This document shows, one piece after another, positions 29,601 to 40,800 of a stretch of DNA of 64,000 bases. Numbering within the stretch: position 1 is the stretch's first letter; each line of letters starts with the position of its first letter. Source of the DNA: Trichomonas tenax (lineage: Eukaryota; Parabasalia; Trichomonadida; Trichomonadidae); NCBI GenBank assembly GCA_023091735.1, contig JALKBU010000108.1, positions 1 to 64,000 of the forward strand. Reading direction: 5' to 3'. The notes beneath the pieces are model-generated. The model had not been told where the DNA came from, made no database searches, and saw nothing but the letters and a program-made list of their open reading frames with translations. A program made the position numbers and the translations under genes.

Positions 29601-30876
29601 TTATTTTGCTGACACATATGCAAAATATGGAGAGAACGTCCATTGGATTCTTTCTTTTATTTTGATCTTCCTTTATATTTGTGTTCTATTGCGATTCTTC
29701 TCTGTTCAGTTCCACATTATCAAGAATTTGAAGCACCTCGTTTTGATATTGCACAGCAAATATACAGCAACAGTTTCTATAATGATGAACTTGCTTTCTG
29801 TTGAAAACTTCAGCAAAAAGAGCTTCAACATTGAGCAAACAACAGATGTAATCACGGCACAGCTCAGAGATGTTGTTATCTTCTTCGATAGCAATTATCA
29901 TATAACAAGAATGAATCAAATGGCTTCTGCGATGTTTGGATTCCTTCAAACGAACGAAGTATTAAAATTATCAACAATAATTCCAACAGAAGGTAACCAA
30001 TACTTCTATTCATTCCTTCTTGCAATGAAGAGTCCCTACGGCATCAAAGCTAAGCGAAGCTTTGACTTCATTTGCGATACAAGAGAAAGACCGAGAACGA
30101 AGTTTAGTGGAACTTTAGTTCCTTTATTCACGAGTCCCATTGGAATGACATTTGCGATTTCTATGCGTGATCAGACAGAAATAATCGAAATGAAGAACGA
30201 GTTGAGTGTCTTAAGTCGCAGCATCCACAGTTTATTAAGGCGTTTAGTTCCTCCTTACATCACCGAAGTCATAACTTCCGACACAATGCCTGAACAAATT
30301 CTTTCCAAGGAATCAGGCGTTCTCGCGATGTGTTTGAAATGCAGTTCAGAGTTTGCACGCGGAGAAGATGATTTAGATGATGCAGATATGACACAAGTTT
30401 GTATTTCGATGATAGACAGAGTTCTCGAACAATACAAAAGCATTTCAAGACTTCGAACATTGAACGGAACATTTTTATTCATTACTTCTCTCTTCGAACC
30501 AATGCCTCCAGAAAAAAGCGTTTCATCTCTTATAGACTTCGCAAGCGATGTTGCTTTATCCATAAACAACTACTTGGAGTATCAGTGGTTGGTTACTTGC
30601 ACAATGGATTACGGAGGTCCAATTTATTCATGTTTAACAGGAATTACAAAGACACTCTTCGATGTTTTCGGCAAAGAACTCGTTGAGTGTTTCGACTTTT
30701 TAGATATAGCACCAGCAGGAAAGATATTATTTACACAGAATGCGTATGAAAAATTACCGGATCACTCCAAAGTTGTCCAATTTTTACCTCCAAGATTTGT
30801 CAAAGAAAAACTTTACATTCTCAACAGTTACATTGGAATGAATTTTGGAAATGATGGCGGCCAATTCGATAGTTGA
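26698..30876 (+). CDS. Polytopic membrane protein with PAS and degenerate class III cyclase-like domain
   Basis: 1392 residues, ATG at 26698. The first about 310 residues carry many hydrophobic spans, with further membrane segments at about 560, 740, 845 and 980. Between them lie helical soluble regions. A PAS-like domain begins near residue 1057 (VVIFFDSNYHITRMNQMASAMFGF). The last about 190 residues have the outline of a class III nucleotide cyclase: GPIYSCLTGITKTLFDVFGKELVECFDFLDIAPAGKI aligns in shape with the dimer-interface and C-terminal catalytic region. However, the first metal-binding segment reads SGVLAMCLKCSSEFA, without the usual Asp. Trichomonads have a large family of such membrane PAS-cyclase proteins, and this one looks like a pseudocyclase or sensory member. 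It may signal by dimerising with active partners (inference). Confidence 0.75.
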   Translation: MEKHGFRIWSNLCEWSKFFHFFHYISTKSEKSVYVRQHLQLLLPLYCGIKLSMLPLIMTFHESNMLNNVIGKILFQLISLGFIGIKYFNLLIFSFVLVFSLTLIYYYIRMDKMILHHSGTVINFILEEIAPILSNYASTGIQHFALEIAQGHPSYFSLILSLITYIILAFYTYIGASFRGVSLSVTSLSHSFWKHSHYFYLTQIPNMIQQFWILAYVWKYGLIFTISGSMLTALGMLIWCASIPFITKNSNIFAINVFGLPLTILIAELLYVMNYYNELVLLLFVVFFIVFWFLFLSHILFDFYCWIIMKRTNFSEHDLFDLDNIFQLPQIKPSLFMRLARLLIVKQFKDIHALLVAAIESDRDYELILECCKMLMVHSIIPYHLRQKIRDIDIRQFKFSSKPLLCEIQYFIDKLVDSPEDVEHSINIIEDMKQKTKIALYSFSNALCDATLAKKRFTCALNYALLSQKLMDMAEYSLDGNPLSMELNLSFSDYLLRIGGDFIRNMRLRKQAESIKTNFIKTDDENRLNLTAKNKTEKDEAELEQILSYQRALDSISHFPSKLLLIVAVIYGFFFLFPLISLSYYSSIGIINPDSYFSQQHAPTQFKIFCALSNLQKYIELYNLSELCDICYYVRPVSINAIVLYLNGILCPDDNLPIFDGAGENVSNFPDQFINFMANQIIYYENANSFQDRLTSSYWELARMNQVFDSLIERYLSCTRHIKDESNRRQYIASGSTSFVLLIVFICLIIFYYNPSISKMVDIFSGIEPQTLEEFRSNLFITIHRQQSTFETEIEVDNDGALDLEEIEDDENNHFGQSDYTDLIEHSAHAPIKLQWYDAAKPRTLIIYLVILFVIRYAFVPIVYFIYNRARKEFIDHNIKIHEEMDFISLILLEVSANFANISGVSGAHPGKIPRISKFNGNLLTGIDRWNLFVDNQSNLTREERITETFDMLTYIVPVFQNYHENYHYFADTYAKYGENVHWILSFILIFLYICVLLRFFSVQFHIIKNLKHLVLILHSKYTATVSIMMNLLSVENFSKKSFNIEQTTDVITAQLRDVVIFFDSNYHITRMNQMASAMFGFLQTNEVLKLSTIIPTEGNQYFYSFLLAMKSPYGIKAKRSFDFICDTRERPRTKFSGTLVPLFTSPIGMTFAISMRDQTEIIEMKNELSVLSRSIHSLLRRLVPPYITEVITSDTMPEQILSKESGVLAMCLKCSSEFARGEDDLDDADMTQVCISMIDRVLEQYKSISRLRTLNGTFLFITSLFEPMPPEKSVSSLIDFASDVALSINNYLEYQWLVTCTMDYGGPIYSCLTGITKTLFDVFGKELVECFDFLDIAPAGKILFTQNAYEKLPDHSKVVQFLPPRFVKEKLYILNSYIGMNFGNDGGQFDS

Positions 30877-31197
30877 TATTATCAAATATTGTTTGTATTT
30901 TTAAAACAGTTTTTAAAATGATTATTTTTAAAAAATTTTTCATTAAAAACTCATTATAGGAGAAATAAATGTCAATACAACTCTATGAATTTAAAGTAAC
31001 TTCTAATAGAACCTATATACATATATATTTAACTTTATATACTATCTATTTATACTTATAAAATGAAACACTACTGCTTCTGAATTGAGATATAGTATCT
31101 TTAAACTAATCAATGATAACTTCTTTTGAATATCATTTCAAAATATTATTATATAATAAGAATCGCATTGTTGATGTCTTAAAATTAAACACATTTT
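30877..31197. other. AT-rich spacer between convergent genes
   Basis: It separates the 3' ends of the PAS/cyclase-like gene and the solenoid gene. Only AT-rich DNA with TATATA runs is present. Confidence 0.6.
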
Positions 31198-34100
31198 CTA
31201 TTTATATAACTTGTCGAGGGCTTCAATCTTATGACCTGAAAGGTATTGAGAGATTGCCTCGTTAAGGTTCTTGTCTTCAATCATTCTTTGACCCATCAAA
31301 ATGTCTGTTCTAAAGCTGTCTCTATCTGGCTCTTCGACGAACTCCTTCATGCAGCGGTCGTATATGAGGAATGGAATAAACTTCCTTGGAGCGAATTTGA
31401 CGTATTCAATGGCCATTGATTCACCAATCTTCTTTGCTGTTGCGCATTTCATCATTAATTTGCGCCATGCATCAATAAACTGCATAATCGCATAGTGATC
31501 AAAGCCCATGTTGTTCGCGAGCCATCCGAGACAAGCAATCAAAGCTTCTTCAGCGGATTTCTCTTTGTCAACATTCTTTGCTAAAACTTTTGCATATGCG
31601 CGTGTTCCTGCTTCGAAAATTCTTGCGTTCTTGAAACTGAGCATCAATTGCGTGATGTTGAACAAGAACTCGAACTGTGGAGATTGAACGCTTGAATGAG
31701 GAATTGCATCTTCTGTCATTGTCAAAGCATATGTCAACTGCGAAGGATCATTAAATGAAATGGGATCATTGAAGCAGTTGTACATTATAACGCTGTGCAA
31801 ATATCTAAGTTCTGGCTGTCTTAATATTGCTTGAAGGAGTTTGGAATATGATACAATAACTGGAGGTAAATACTGCCATTGCTTTGATATATCTATTATT
31901 GGTTCAATTGATTGCTTCAGTGCAACTAAAGCATCATCAGCGCCATATGAATGAACAATCTGGAAAGCAAGTCTGATACTGCTGAGAATTCCGCTTGGAA
32001 GTTCTGAATTCAAGTATTCTATGATTGTATCGGATATTGCTGTTGTTGTTCTCTTTGCTTTTCTTGCTTTGATGATAATTTTCATTTGCTCGAATATCGA
32101 CAAAACAAGTTGCGTGCAGCCGGATGCAGCATTGTAATACTTCTTGATGACAGCGTTGTGATCATGCGATGTTCCTCCGTAAGCGACAACAGCGTAAAGA
32201 ACACGAGCAGCAATTCTTATGTCGACATCGCTTGTGAGGCTGTTCATGAATTCGAAGATCTTGTCTCGGATTTCTTTAGAGTTCTTCAATGCATGCGCGA
32301 GAATTGCAACAGCAGATAATGTTGCGTGCAGTTTCTTCTTCTTGAACTCCAAGTTGAGAAGCTTTGGCAAAATCTTATCACGAATCTTTTCAAGATCTGC
32401 ACCTCGAAGAGAAACGATGAATCTGCAAAGGAAGAATAAATGATTCTTCTTAATTTTCTCGAGCGCAAGGAACTGATTAATGAATTCGTCAATGTTATAA
32501 AGTGCCCAAGCGAATGTTCCATCTTCTTTTCCTCTATCAATGTCTTTAATAGAGAAAGCTTTCTCGATATGTGGAATCTGATCTTTCTCTAGTTTATAAA
32601 CGATATTGAAGATTGGAAGAGCGCACTTTGGAGACATAGGCATCTTCGAGAAATCAATTTTCTCATTCTCCATGAAAGACTCCATCAATGAGACTTCAAT
32701 TAAGTCAGAGCGTCCGATTGCTGAGTTGTAAGCAGAAATATCCTGCCAAGTATCCAAATTAGGAATGTTGACATTTGTATCATTGTGAATCTTGGGCTTT
32801 GCTGTGCATCTTGACTCTAGATTGACAAATTCTTGTTCATAGCGTTTAACGAAGTTTTTGTGTTTGTTCTTGGACATCTTGATGAACGTGTAAGCTTTTT
32901 CTGGTGGCAATGAAGACAAAAACTCCTGAATTTGATCTCTGTATTGATCGTGAAGAGCCCCAAGGAATGCGGCATAGCTGTAGAGATCTTTAGCAGATAA
33001 GTTGTTCTGGTTTTGGATGAAGAAGAAACAGTTCTTTGTTATAGTGTCCAAAAATCCTCTTGGAAGGTTTCCAGGATTCATCTTGAAGAGCGCAATTTCA
33101 GCCCACAAAGCGTGAACATGAGGACTGTTGACGTTATTGAGATTGGAGAATAAAGACTTAACCAATGATATCCTTTCATCCTCTTTTAATTCTTTGAAGT
33201 TCTTAAGCATGAAAGATGAACATAAATCAGGGAAGAACCTGAATAATCTTTCGCAAGCACTGATCAAAAACTTTCTATCGACAACACCAAACTTCAAACT
33301 GAGAACGAATTTGGCAGCAGCGTAAACTGGCTGAAGCTGTGAACTTGTTGTGTGCGAATTCTTTTCTGTAATATCAACTGGATGATGCACGAGATAATCG
33401 AACAACATCGCCGAATATTTCGTCAATATGTCTTCTGGTATTGTGATTGGTTTCGATTGTCCTGTTAAATACTGAATACCGTAGTGAATAAATATGACTG
33501 CTGTTTGAATCAAATCAGCCAAAACTAAAACTTTGTTATTCGTGTGATCAAAGTGTGAAAGGAAAATGAATAAATCAGATAAAAGTTCGATATCATCAAA
33601 TTGTTGATATAGTTCATACGTGCAATCAACAAATCCATGCAAAATTTGTAAATCTTGTGATGATCCTTCAAGGATGTCATTCAAGATGCAAATATGCGTG
33701 TGGACATCATCGATATCAAAGAAATTAGTGCTGAACCATATATCATGCGCTATTTCTTCGATATAATCAGGAGCAAGAAGCCTCAAGAACGAAATCGCTT
33801 CAGAAGCAAATTGTCTGTTGGGATTTGCTGCATACTGTATTAACTTCTCGCGAATCTTCTTTTGTCCGTCGCTTCCAAAAACCAATGTATAATAATGATT
33901 ATTGATGCTTTGCAAAACACGAAGAATCTCTGAAGAATGATACCACGATTGCTCTTTGCAGAGAAGTGTCGAATTGAGCAAGAAATAGAATTTCGTTGAT
34001 TTTGTGTATTTTAAGATATAATTTGCGCATTTTGATATTGATCTTAATATTGATGAAAAATGGCAAATGTCTTTGGAATAGACATCATACAGGATATCGA

Positions 34101-35139
34101 TTATCTTGTAAAGATTTTCTAAACTCGTTGTTTTTGATGCAATTCTTCCTAATGTTTCGACTTTAACGCCAACAACTGTAGAAAGATTATTAGCATCTGG
34201 AGTAAGCAATTCTAATGGTAAATTCAACGTGTAAAATGTTGGATCATTAACATGATTTGTAAAATCGAATGAAATTGTTTTTTCATCGAGTGTTAGATCA
34301 ATAATGTTATTGCCTTTGTATTCTATAGTAAGTCCTTTGTTCATTGTCGATAAAATTATAAAGATATCTGTTCTCGTTGAAAATGAAGTATTTTCAAGTA
34401 AATAATTGAACGCTGCAACCTGCGCAGGTCTGAATCTTTCGTCCAAAACAACATTTCCTGCATAAACAAAGTATGCCGATATGCTTATAAATTTCAAACT
34501 CCAATTATGTTCTTCTCCTGCAATAAGAAGCTGATTAATTAACGCTTTTCTGTTTTTGTTGTAAACAGATAAAGACGCCGACAAAAGGTTTCTTTCGCCT
34601 GTATTGATGGCCGCTCGAATATATTTTGCAAAGAATAATTCAAACCAGTCTTTGCTCAAAAGACTGATGTTTCCGATGATATTTGAGATCCTGTCAGACG
34701 AAAGAACAGAGTTTTGGAAGAATTGGTGGAAAATTGGCGTAGATAATAAAAATTCTTGAAGATTTAGCGGGGAGATACAGTTTGTGAGATATGCAAACAC
34801 TGCAACAATGAGCGTAGAGTCGCATTCATCACTCGTAAAGTTTCTAACTATTTCAGAAAACGCGTTGCATAATTGATTTGTGTAAAATGACGAAACCTTA
34901 AGCAGAAACACTGTTATCGACGCATATATGAAGTTTTTGATCTGTGATGATTTGATTTTAGTCAATTCAAGATATGTGTTGAATATTTTGTAAAAATGTC
35001 GCTCTATCACTTGATTATCGAGATTTTTGAATAATCCAGCACATATTCCCTTTTGGAAGGCACTGACCTCCTCAACAATTTCCTTCTGACTCAATCCACG
35101 GCTCGGAATTTGCTCAAAATTAAACAAAATCTCATTCAT
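31198..35139 (-). CDS. Large alpha-solenoid (HEAT/ARM-like) protein, 1313 aa
   Basis: Intact frame with ATG at 35137-35139. The sequence is helical from end to end with loosely repeated amphipathic helix pairs, rich in Leu, Ile, Phe and Tyr, without Cys clusters, membrane spans or catalytic motifs. Residues about 755-830 are more polar and may be a linker. The length and style suit scaffold proteins of the vesicle-coat, HEATR5/Laa1, Mon2 or ECM29 kind, but no signature allows a choice. I do not recognise the family. Two copies of the 13-bp motif lie 127-203 bp upstream of the start, as for other genes here that look constitutive. Confidence 0.7.
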   Translation of the reverse strand: MNEILFNFEQIPSRGLSQKEIVEEVSAFQKGICAGLFKNLDNQVIERHFYKIFNTYLELTKIKSSQIKNFIYASITVFLLKVSSFYTNQLCNAFSEIVRNFTSDECDSTLIVAVFAYLTNCISPLNLQEFLLSTPIFHQFFQNSVLSSDRISNIIGNISLLSKDWFELFFAKYIRAAINTGERNLLSASLSVYNKNRKALINQLLIAGEEHNWSLKFISISAYFVYAGNVVLDERFRPAQVAAFNYLLENTSFSTRTDIFIILSTMNKGLTIEYKGNNIIDLTLDEKTISFDFTNHVNDPTFYTLNLPLELLTPDANNLSTVVGVKVETLGRIASKTTSLENLYKIIDILYDVYSKDICHFSSILRSISKCANYILKYTKSTKFYFLLNSTLLCKEQSWYHSSEILRVLQSINNHYYTLVFGSDGQKKIREKLIQYAANPNRQFASEAISFLRLLAPDYIEEIAHDIWFSTNFFDIDDVHTHICILNDILEGSSQDLQILHGFVDCTYELYQQFDDIELLSDLFIFLSHFDHTNNKVLVLADLIQTAVIFIHYGIQYLTGQSKPITIPEDILTKYSAMLFDYLVHHPVDITEKNSHTTSSQLQPVYAAAKFVLSLKFGVVDRKFLISACERLFRFFPDLCSSFMLKNFKELKEDERISLVKSLFSNLNNVNSPHVHALWAEIALFKMNPGNLPRGFLDTITKNCFFFIQNQNNLSAKDLYSYAAFLGALHDQYRDQIQEFLSSLPPEKAYTFIKMSKNKHKNFVKRYEQEFVNLESRCTAKPKIHNDTNVNIPNLDTWQDISAYNSAIGRSDLIEVSLMESFMENEKIDFSKMPMSPKCALPIFNIVYKLEKDQIPHIEKAFSIKDIDRGKEDGTFAWALYNIDEFINQFLALEKIKKNHLFFLCRFIVSLRGADLEKIRDKILPKLLNLEFKKKKLHATLSAVAILAHALKNSKEIRDKIFEFMNSLTSDVDIRIAARVLYAVVAYGGTSHDHNAVIKKYYNAASGCTQLVLSIFEQMKIIIKARKAKRTTTAISDTIIEYLNSELPSGILSSIRLAFQIVHSYGADDALVALKQSIEPIIDISKQWQYLPPVIVSYSKLLQAILRQPELRYLHSVIMYNCFNDPISFNDPSQLTYALTMTEDAIPHSSVQSPQFEFLFNITQLMLSFKNARIFEAGTRAYAKVLAKNVDKEKSAEEALIACLGWLANNMGFDHYAIMQFIDAWRKLMMKCATAKKIGESMAIEYVKFAPRKFIPFLIYDRCMKEFVEEPDRDSFRTDILMGQRMIEDKNLNEAISQYLSGHKIEALDKLYK

Positions 35140-35266
35140 CCAAAAAATGTCAAGTTTTGATATCTAAACTTTTATTCCAATTTTGTAATTTTTAGCCTTT
35201 ATAAGGTGGCTAGACGCTATGTGCACAAGAATTTTGGCTTAATACATATATGACACTTATCAACAA

Positions 35267-35342
35267 TATGACATGTAAATCATTCAATTTATTATAATAT
35301 CGACAAGTAAAGTTATCAAACCAATCAGTATTGACATGTAAA
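35267..35342. promoter_or_regulatory. Three copies of the 13-bp motif upstream of the 1313-aa solenoid gene
   Basis: TATGACATGTAAA at 35267-35279, ATCGACAAGTAAA at 35299-35311 (one core change) and ATTGACATGTAAA at 35330-35342, all in the same orientation and spaced about 32 bp apart, i.e. about three helical turns. The remainder of the 35140-35601 spacer is AT-rich with nothing else seen. Confidence 0.55.
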
Positions 35343-35601
35343 AATTCAGGTATTATATTTCTGATTAAGAATACATCTAAACGATTTCTCCATCATCCAT
35401 GTTTTAAATTTTCACAGTATAACCATTTCATAACTTTGCTATTGCAAAAATAGCAAACAATATTTATTATTAAAAATATCTCGATATCAAGATCGCAAAC
35501 AAGAATAAATTCATGATCAAAAATTCGAAATTATCTCAAAGCTATTCATTGATCGCATAATAGTGTTGATTGCATTAAATTGTATTTTATTAAATTGATT
35601 T

Positions 35602-36850
35602 TTAGTAATATAGACTATATCTGAATAGATTTAACAACTTCTTTTGGAAGTCAATGATCATTTGAACTGCAGATTCGATTTTGTCATCGAATTTGATATT
35701 CTCAAGAACAAATTTCACAGACTCAGCGAAGTATTCTGCCTCTCTTGCAGGGAAATGAGACGGTTCGAAGTTGTATCTGAACATTAAGAACTTTCCGGCT
35801 TCGCTTTTGCGAGTGTGTGAGAAAATTGTTGCTTGAGGATTCCATTGATTTTCAAATCCTTCTGTGTGAACAACAACATCAGCAATTGGCTTCCAGAACT
35901 TGAGTTTTCCAATGTGTGACAAGTGAATGTATGCCCAGTCGCCCTGTTGGACCCAGTCCTTAAATCCCTTGATTTCTGATTGATCTGTTGTTTGAGTCAA
36001 TCTTAGACAATGAGTGTTGTACCTTCTGTTGAAAACTTGGCGCATTCTTGAAGCGAGTTGGCCAAAGGTTTCATTTGGAGAAGCTTCTGCGCTTACATCG
36101 AGATTTGACATTTGAAGTGGACGTTCGAAATCAATCTTCGTTGATTTGCGTAAATCAACGCATGTTGTGATTCCCCACTTTGTATACTCTCCATTCATCG
36201 CTGTGGCAGAGAGCATTTGCGATGTCCACAGATATTCAGTTAATTTGTGTAATTTCTGTGTGCTTGGATCGTGACATGCCAATTTTTCAAACGGAATACT
36301 CTTTTGTATGAATTGGCTTGGCCTGTAATGTGATTTATCTTCAGCATAGTGATGAAGAAGACGTGAAATATCTTGAATATTTGTCTCAGGAAGCGGTCTG
36401 TTCCTTATTTCCTCCTCAAAGAGACTCTCCTGGCTATAGAACTTAGTGACGCGTTCTTTTGGAATGTTTTTGTTTTGAAGAGCTTCAACCAATTGGAATA
36501 AGAAAACTCCATCGGTGAAAGAGTGTGAAGCGTCAATGACAATTTTGTTGTCGCTGACAAATATAGTCGCGAGAGCGTTAGTATATGGAGATCTGTTCTG
36601 CGTAAGTTGTCGCTAATTCAAGTATTGTCTACGAATTTTGGAATCTTCTTGATCTTGATTGGTTCATCTGAGGATGCAATTTCGTTCTTGCCAACAAGTT
36701 TTGTGTGTAATCCAGCAAATGAGAGATCTAACATGACGACGTATTCATTAACAACGGATTTATCAGTGAATTCGAGGCTAATTGGACGTGGCAGTCGAAT
36801 GGAATCAGGCACGCCTCAAGAAATCGAAGCTTTCTGTATGGTTTGATCAT
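35602..36850 (-). pseudogene. CoA-dependent acyltransferase-like (HxxxDG) gene broken by frameshifts
   Basis: The C-terminal three quarters are one open frame, but it begins at a TTG and its natural upstream continuation is needed. In that continuation the peptide reads VIDASHSFTDGVFLFQLVEAL, with the HxxxDG active-site motif at 36508-36525. Upstream, the reading moves to two other frames near 36575 and 36610 (EQIS / PYTNAL and VDN / ILELATTYAEQ) and again near 36815 (MIKPYRKLRFLEAC / PDSIRLPRPISLEF), reaching an ATG at 36848-36850 with TTTCATC just before it. The total is about 416 codons, the usual size for CoA-dependent acyltransferases such as alcohol acetyltransferases, BAHD and condensation-type enzymes. 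The three frameshifts make it a pseudogene unless they are assembly errors. Substrate unknown. Confidence 0.7.
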
Positions 36851-37863
36851 TGATGAAACTCAGAAAAAATAAAAATGTTGTTTACCAACACACAGTGCTT
36901 TCATATCAGAAACGCATCAATTTTATCATTTTCTCGCATTTTGCAGATGATCTATTGGCATTTCGCTATTGAACTTCTGTAATTTCAAATTTGAAATTTC
37001 AAAAACTAATTTAAGGTAGTTTCTCTTCATATTTTAATAGGCAACTCCATGGTGATTGTTGTACATCAGAGTTTGAAGATTTATATAAGTGTTTGTGATT
37101 TGAATCTCATCGAAATGTGATGAATCTAATTCTGGTGGCTATTTGGTGTTCACTTTCATTCTCATGAATGCAGATATCATTTCTCAATTCTCACATTTTG
37201 AATTTGGACATTTTAGCCTAAAGAATAATGAAATGCCATCTTCATATATCAGATTTTCTTTTTTGAGAGAGTTACAAGCATTGCATAGACCGTAGGCAAT
37301 AATGGTGAATACTCATATAGCATAAATATTTGACTTGATGTTATCAAATTAAATATCTAAAAATAAATATGGAGAATTGATGTAAGCTGGCCTACTGTCT
37401 CGCGAACTTCACTGTATTTTGATTGGAGGCGATTTGAAATATATTTTCCGATGACCTTTAATCTTATCGGAAAAAATTTTGAGAGCAATAAAATTAATGG
37501 TGGAGATTTTAAAAATGTGACATTATTTTATGTGAGGAGATTTTTTCTCCTTTTTCGTATATTTTATAGGAAGCATAACGATGTCACCCCCGCAAAAGAC
37601 TGGAACATCTACTTCAATCCAGAAAGACCAGACAAATCGTGTTACAGACGAAATAACACCTGCAATATCGATAATGAAGCAGTTTTTATTACATATTCGA
37701 AACTAAATTCCAAAATGACAATGATGGAGAATTTTTACCAAATTTAAGATTTTTATCCATATATTTGATTTTAAGATAATTTATGGGATTTTAGATATAT
37801 AATGTATGTAACCCATATTTTACAAATATATTGCGATTTTGAAACAAAAATACAAAACATAAT
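36851..37863. other. One-kilobase intergenic stretch
   Basis: Mostly AT-rich. A short ATG frame at 37581-37706 (41 codons, beginning MSPPQKTGTS) lies in a locally GC-richer patch, as does an overlapping frame at 37451-37747; neither is recognisable and both may be relics. No motif copy was seen. Confidence 0.45.
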
Positions 37864-40800
37864 TTATTTGGATAATAAAGAATCCAATTCTTCTTCGGAA
37901 GCAATATACCTTGCAACCGAAATTAGTTCATCTAGATCAAAGTTTCCTAACACACTTTCCATCTCGCTGTCGTTCTGGCATTCGGCGAATTTCTGCCAAA
38001 TTTCTTTAACATTCTGTTTGGTTCTGTTGTCTTGTTCTTCCTTTGCTGGTGGCTTGTTGAGGATCGAAGGAGGCCTGGATGATGGTGGCTCACCTGTTCC
38101 TCTTGTTTCAAGCATCTGTTCAATTGGAGCGATGATTGCTGAGTTGTCATCACCGAATTGCAATGAAACGAACCTGTATTCGAATTGCCTGACCCATCCA
38201 ACATCTGCAAATGTCGCTGCTTTCTTCTTGACCCACTGTGGAGTGTTGTTGTTCGTGTTGTGGAGTTTGTGCATTCTTTCGATGCCTTGTTGGCGATCTT
38301 GTTCTTCCATGTTCGTGCACTTCTGGAGAATGCTGATGTGCTGCGGCTGTGTCTTGAAGAGTTTTATTGCTGCGCGTGCACAATCTTGTGGTGACGATTT
38401 CTTCGTTGTGATGAGAATAACCAATCGCTGCATGAACTCTGATAAAATCAGAGCCTGATCGACTGTCTTGAACATATCAAGAGCTGATTGATCCATCGCT
38501 TTCATGCCTGTGTAAGAAGTCATCACGGCATCGAATTGAACACCGATGTTTGGATCGATGACTGGTTTCATTGACTTCGGGAGGATCTTAACGTTCTTCA
38601 CGAAGTGCTTGAACTCTGTTTCGCTTGTGTAGCTGCTGAGAGTTTGGATGAAAGTCATTGTCTTTCTTTCGAGTGTTGCCAAGCTTTCATCCTTCGTCTG
38701 CTTTTGTGTCTGTTGTTGTGAAGATGTGGCTCTAACATCTGGGATTCGAGGCTGCGGACTTGCTGAGATTGGCTTTGTGAGAGATTTGCGCTTTGAGTTG
38801 TTGATTCTCACCTGCATGAAGCCAGTGTTATTCGATGCAATATGCCTCTTGTCACCACCGCCAAATGAAACGACTTTGTTTTCATCCTCGAAGTGAAGAT
38901 TTCTGTTCTGGAAAGCGGCACTCATCCTGTAGATAGGACTGAATGGATGAGGAGGCTTTCGCGTTTCAACAACTGTTGTTGTTGGACGTTTCGTGATCTT
39001 GTTTGTGCCGTTGTTGTAAGTGACAGTTGCGAATTTCTCACTCTCCAAAAACGCGTTGTAGACATATTGATCAAACTCTCTTCTATCAGGAATAACGATT
39101 CGAGCGGGTTTCTTGCTATTTGGCGTTGTTTTGAACAGTTGCCTGTTCGGTTTTTGAACAACCGGTTTTTTGATGTTGTTCTCAACAGGAGGTTTGGCAT
39201 CAAGTTTCTTCTCAGGAAGATCAAGTTCAGGAACATAATCTTTGTCAAATTCGACAAGCGGACCTTCGTCTGATACATATTGATCGAGAATATGAGTTTC
39301 GAGCATCTTGAAAACAATCTTGTTGACTTCCTTCAAAGCAACATCTTTGAGTTTCTTCTTTCGAACTCTTCTGATACTTGTGCTCGACTTTTCTCCTGCT
39401 ACATCAGTTTCAGTGCTATCTGCACCATCGAAAGTATCCAAACTCGATTTCAATGATTGATCTCCTGATACCATTGATTTCGAAAGCAGCGATTTACGCG
39501 AGTTTTTGTCGATTTTACTTCTGCGATTGTTCGTTTTAACCTTGACACGTTTCTTGACACCTTCTTCCTCAATTTCTTCGTACTCGTACTCGTAATCATA
39601 CTCATACTCGTCGTATTCATCTTCTTGCGTTTCATTGCTCTCTGCATCATCACCTTTGTCCTCTTCTGCAGCATCGATATCAATGTCATCAACTCGTCCG
39701 TATGCATCAGAAAGAGCGTTTTCAATGCTTGCCTTCTCATTAATAAGATCTTCTCTCATGTCGTTATGAGAACCAGAATTGTCATCGTCATCATCTTCAG
39801 AGCTGTCTGATGAAAGTTTGCTTCTTTTTTTGTGGAGGAATTTTCTGCTGTTATATTTGACTTGAAACTCTTCCTCTTTTTTGTCACCTTTCTTCGGAGT
39901 TGTTTCTTCTGTCTTCAGTCTGTTTCTTTCTCGACTCTTTGCTCTCTTTTTGTTTGTTTTCTCATCTCTGTACTCATCAAGAACTCCTGAAAAGCCAAAA
40001 GAGTTTCCAACGATATCCAATCCAGCAGCTGCGTTTGCTCTTCGTGACATGATTTCTTCTTTGATGCGCTTTCTCAATGCCATCAATTTGGCCGAAGAGT
40101 TGATTATAACTGATTTTCCGAAGAGAATGTTCAAGAAATCGACGTACTTCTTGCTCTTCATGTGATCTTCTGGATCATCGAGTTCAGATAATGTTTTCAT
40201 CGTGCTGAAATCTTCTTCTTCGCCATGTTCCTCGTTATCTTCTTTGAGAATAGACTTACGACCTGTTGTGTCTGCAGTTCTTTGAGTTTCTGCTTCGCTT
40301 GTCTCATCAATAACTTCTTCAATGATCGATTCTTGGCTTCTCTCACTGACACCATCATCCTCGAACTTTGGAAGAGTGTTCTGACTGCTGAAACTTGAAA
40401 TCTGGCCACTCTTGGACAAGAAGTTTGCGAAACTTGAACCGAATGTCATTGATTGCATGAACCTTGCTTCAGAGAGCATTTCTCTTGCCGCTTGACTCAT
40501 TTCGAGAGCGTTGAGAGGAATATTTTCATCATCTTCATTTTCTATCTTTGGTTCTTCGTAGTCAAAGTCATTCGAGAACTTAACAATTTGAACATTGAGA
40601 CTTGGAGTGCCTTTCTTGTAAATTGGTGGAAATACGCCTCTAAGTTTGTCATTGATACCTGTTGATGGACGAATAGCAACAGAATCCGATTTGTCGTTGG
40701 GATTGAAAGCTTCGTTGTGGATATTTGTTGTCGTGCTGCGGCGGCGTTGTTCTTGAACTGTTGTTTGCGCGAGAATTTTGAGATGCTTCTTATCGCTTTT

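Noticed and set aside
38150..39317. Several 70-130-codon frames inside the IQ/Sfi1-like gene
   Set aside because: All overlap the 1645-aa frame in other phases and lack domains.
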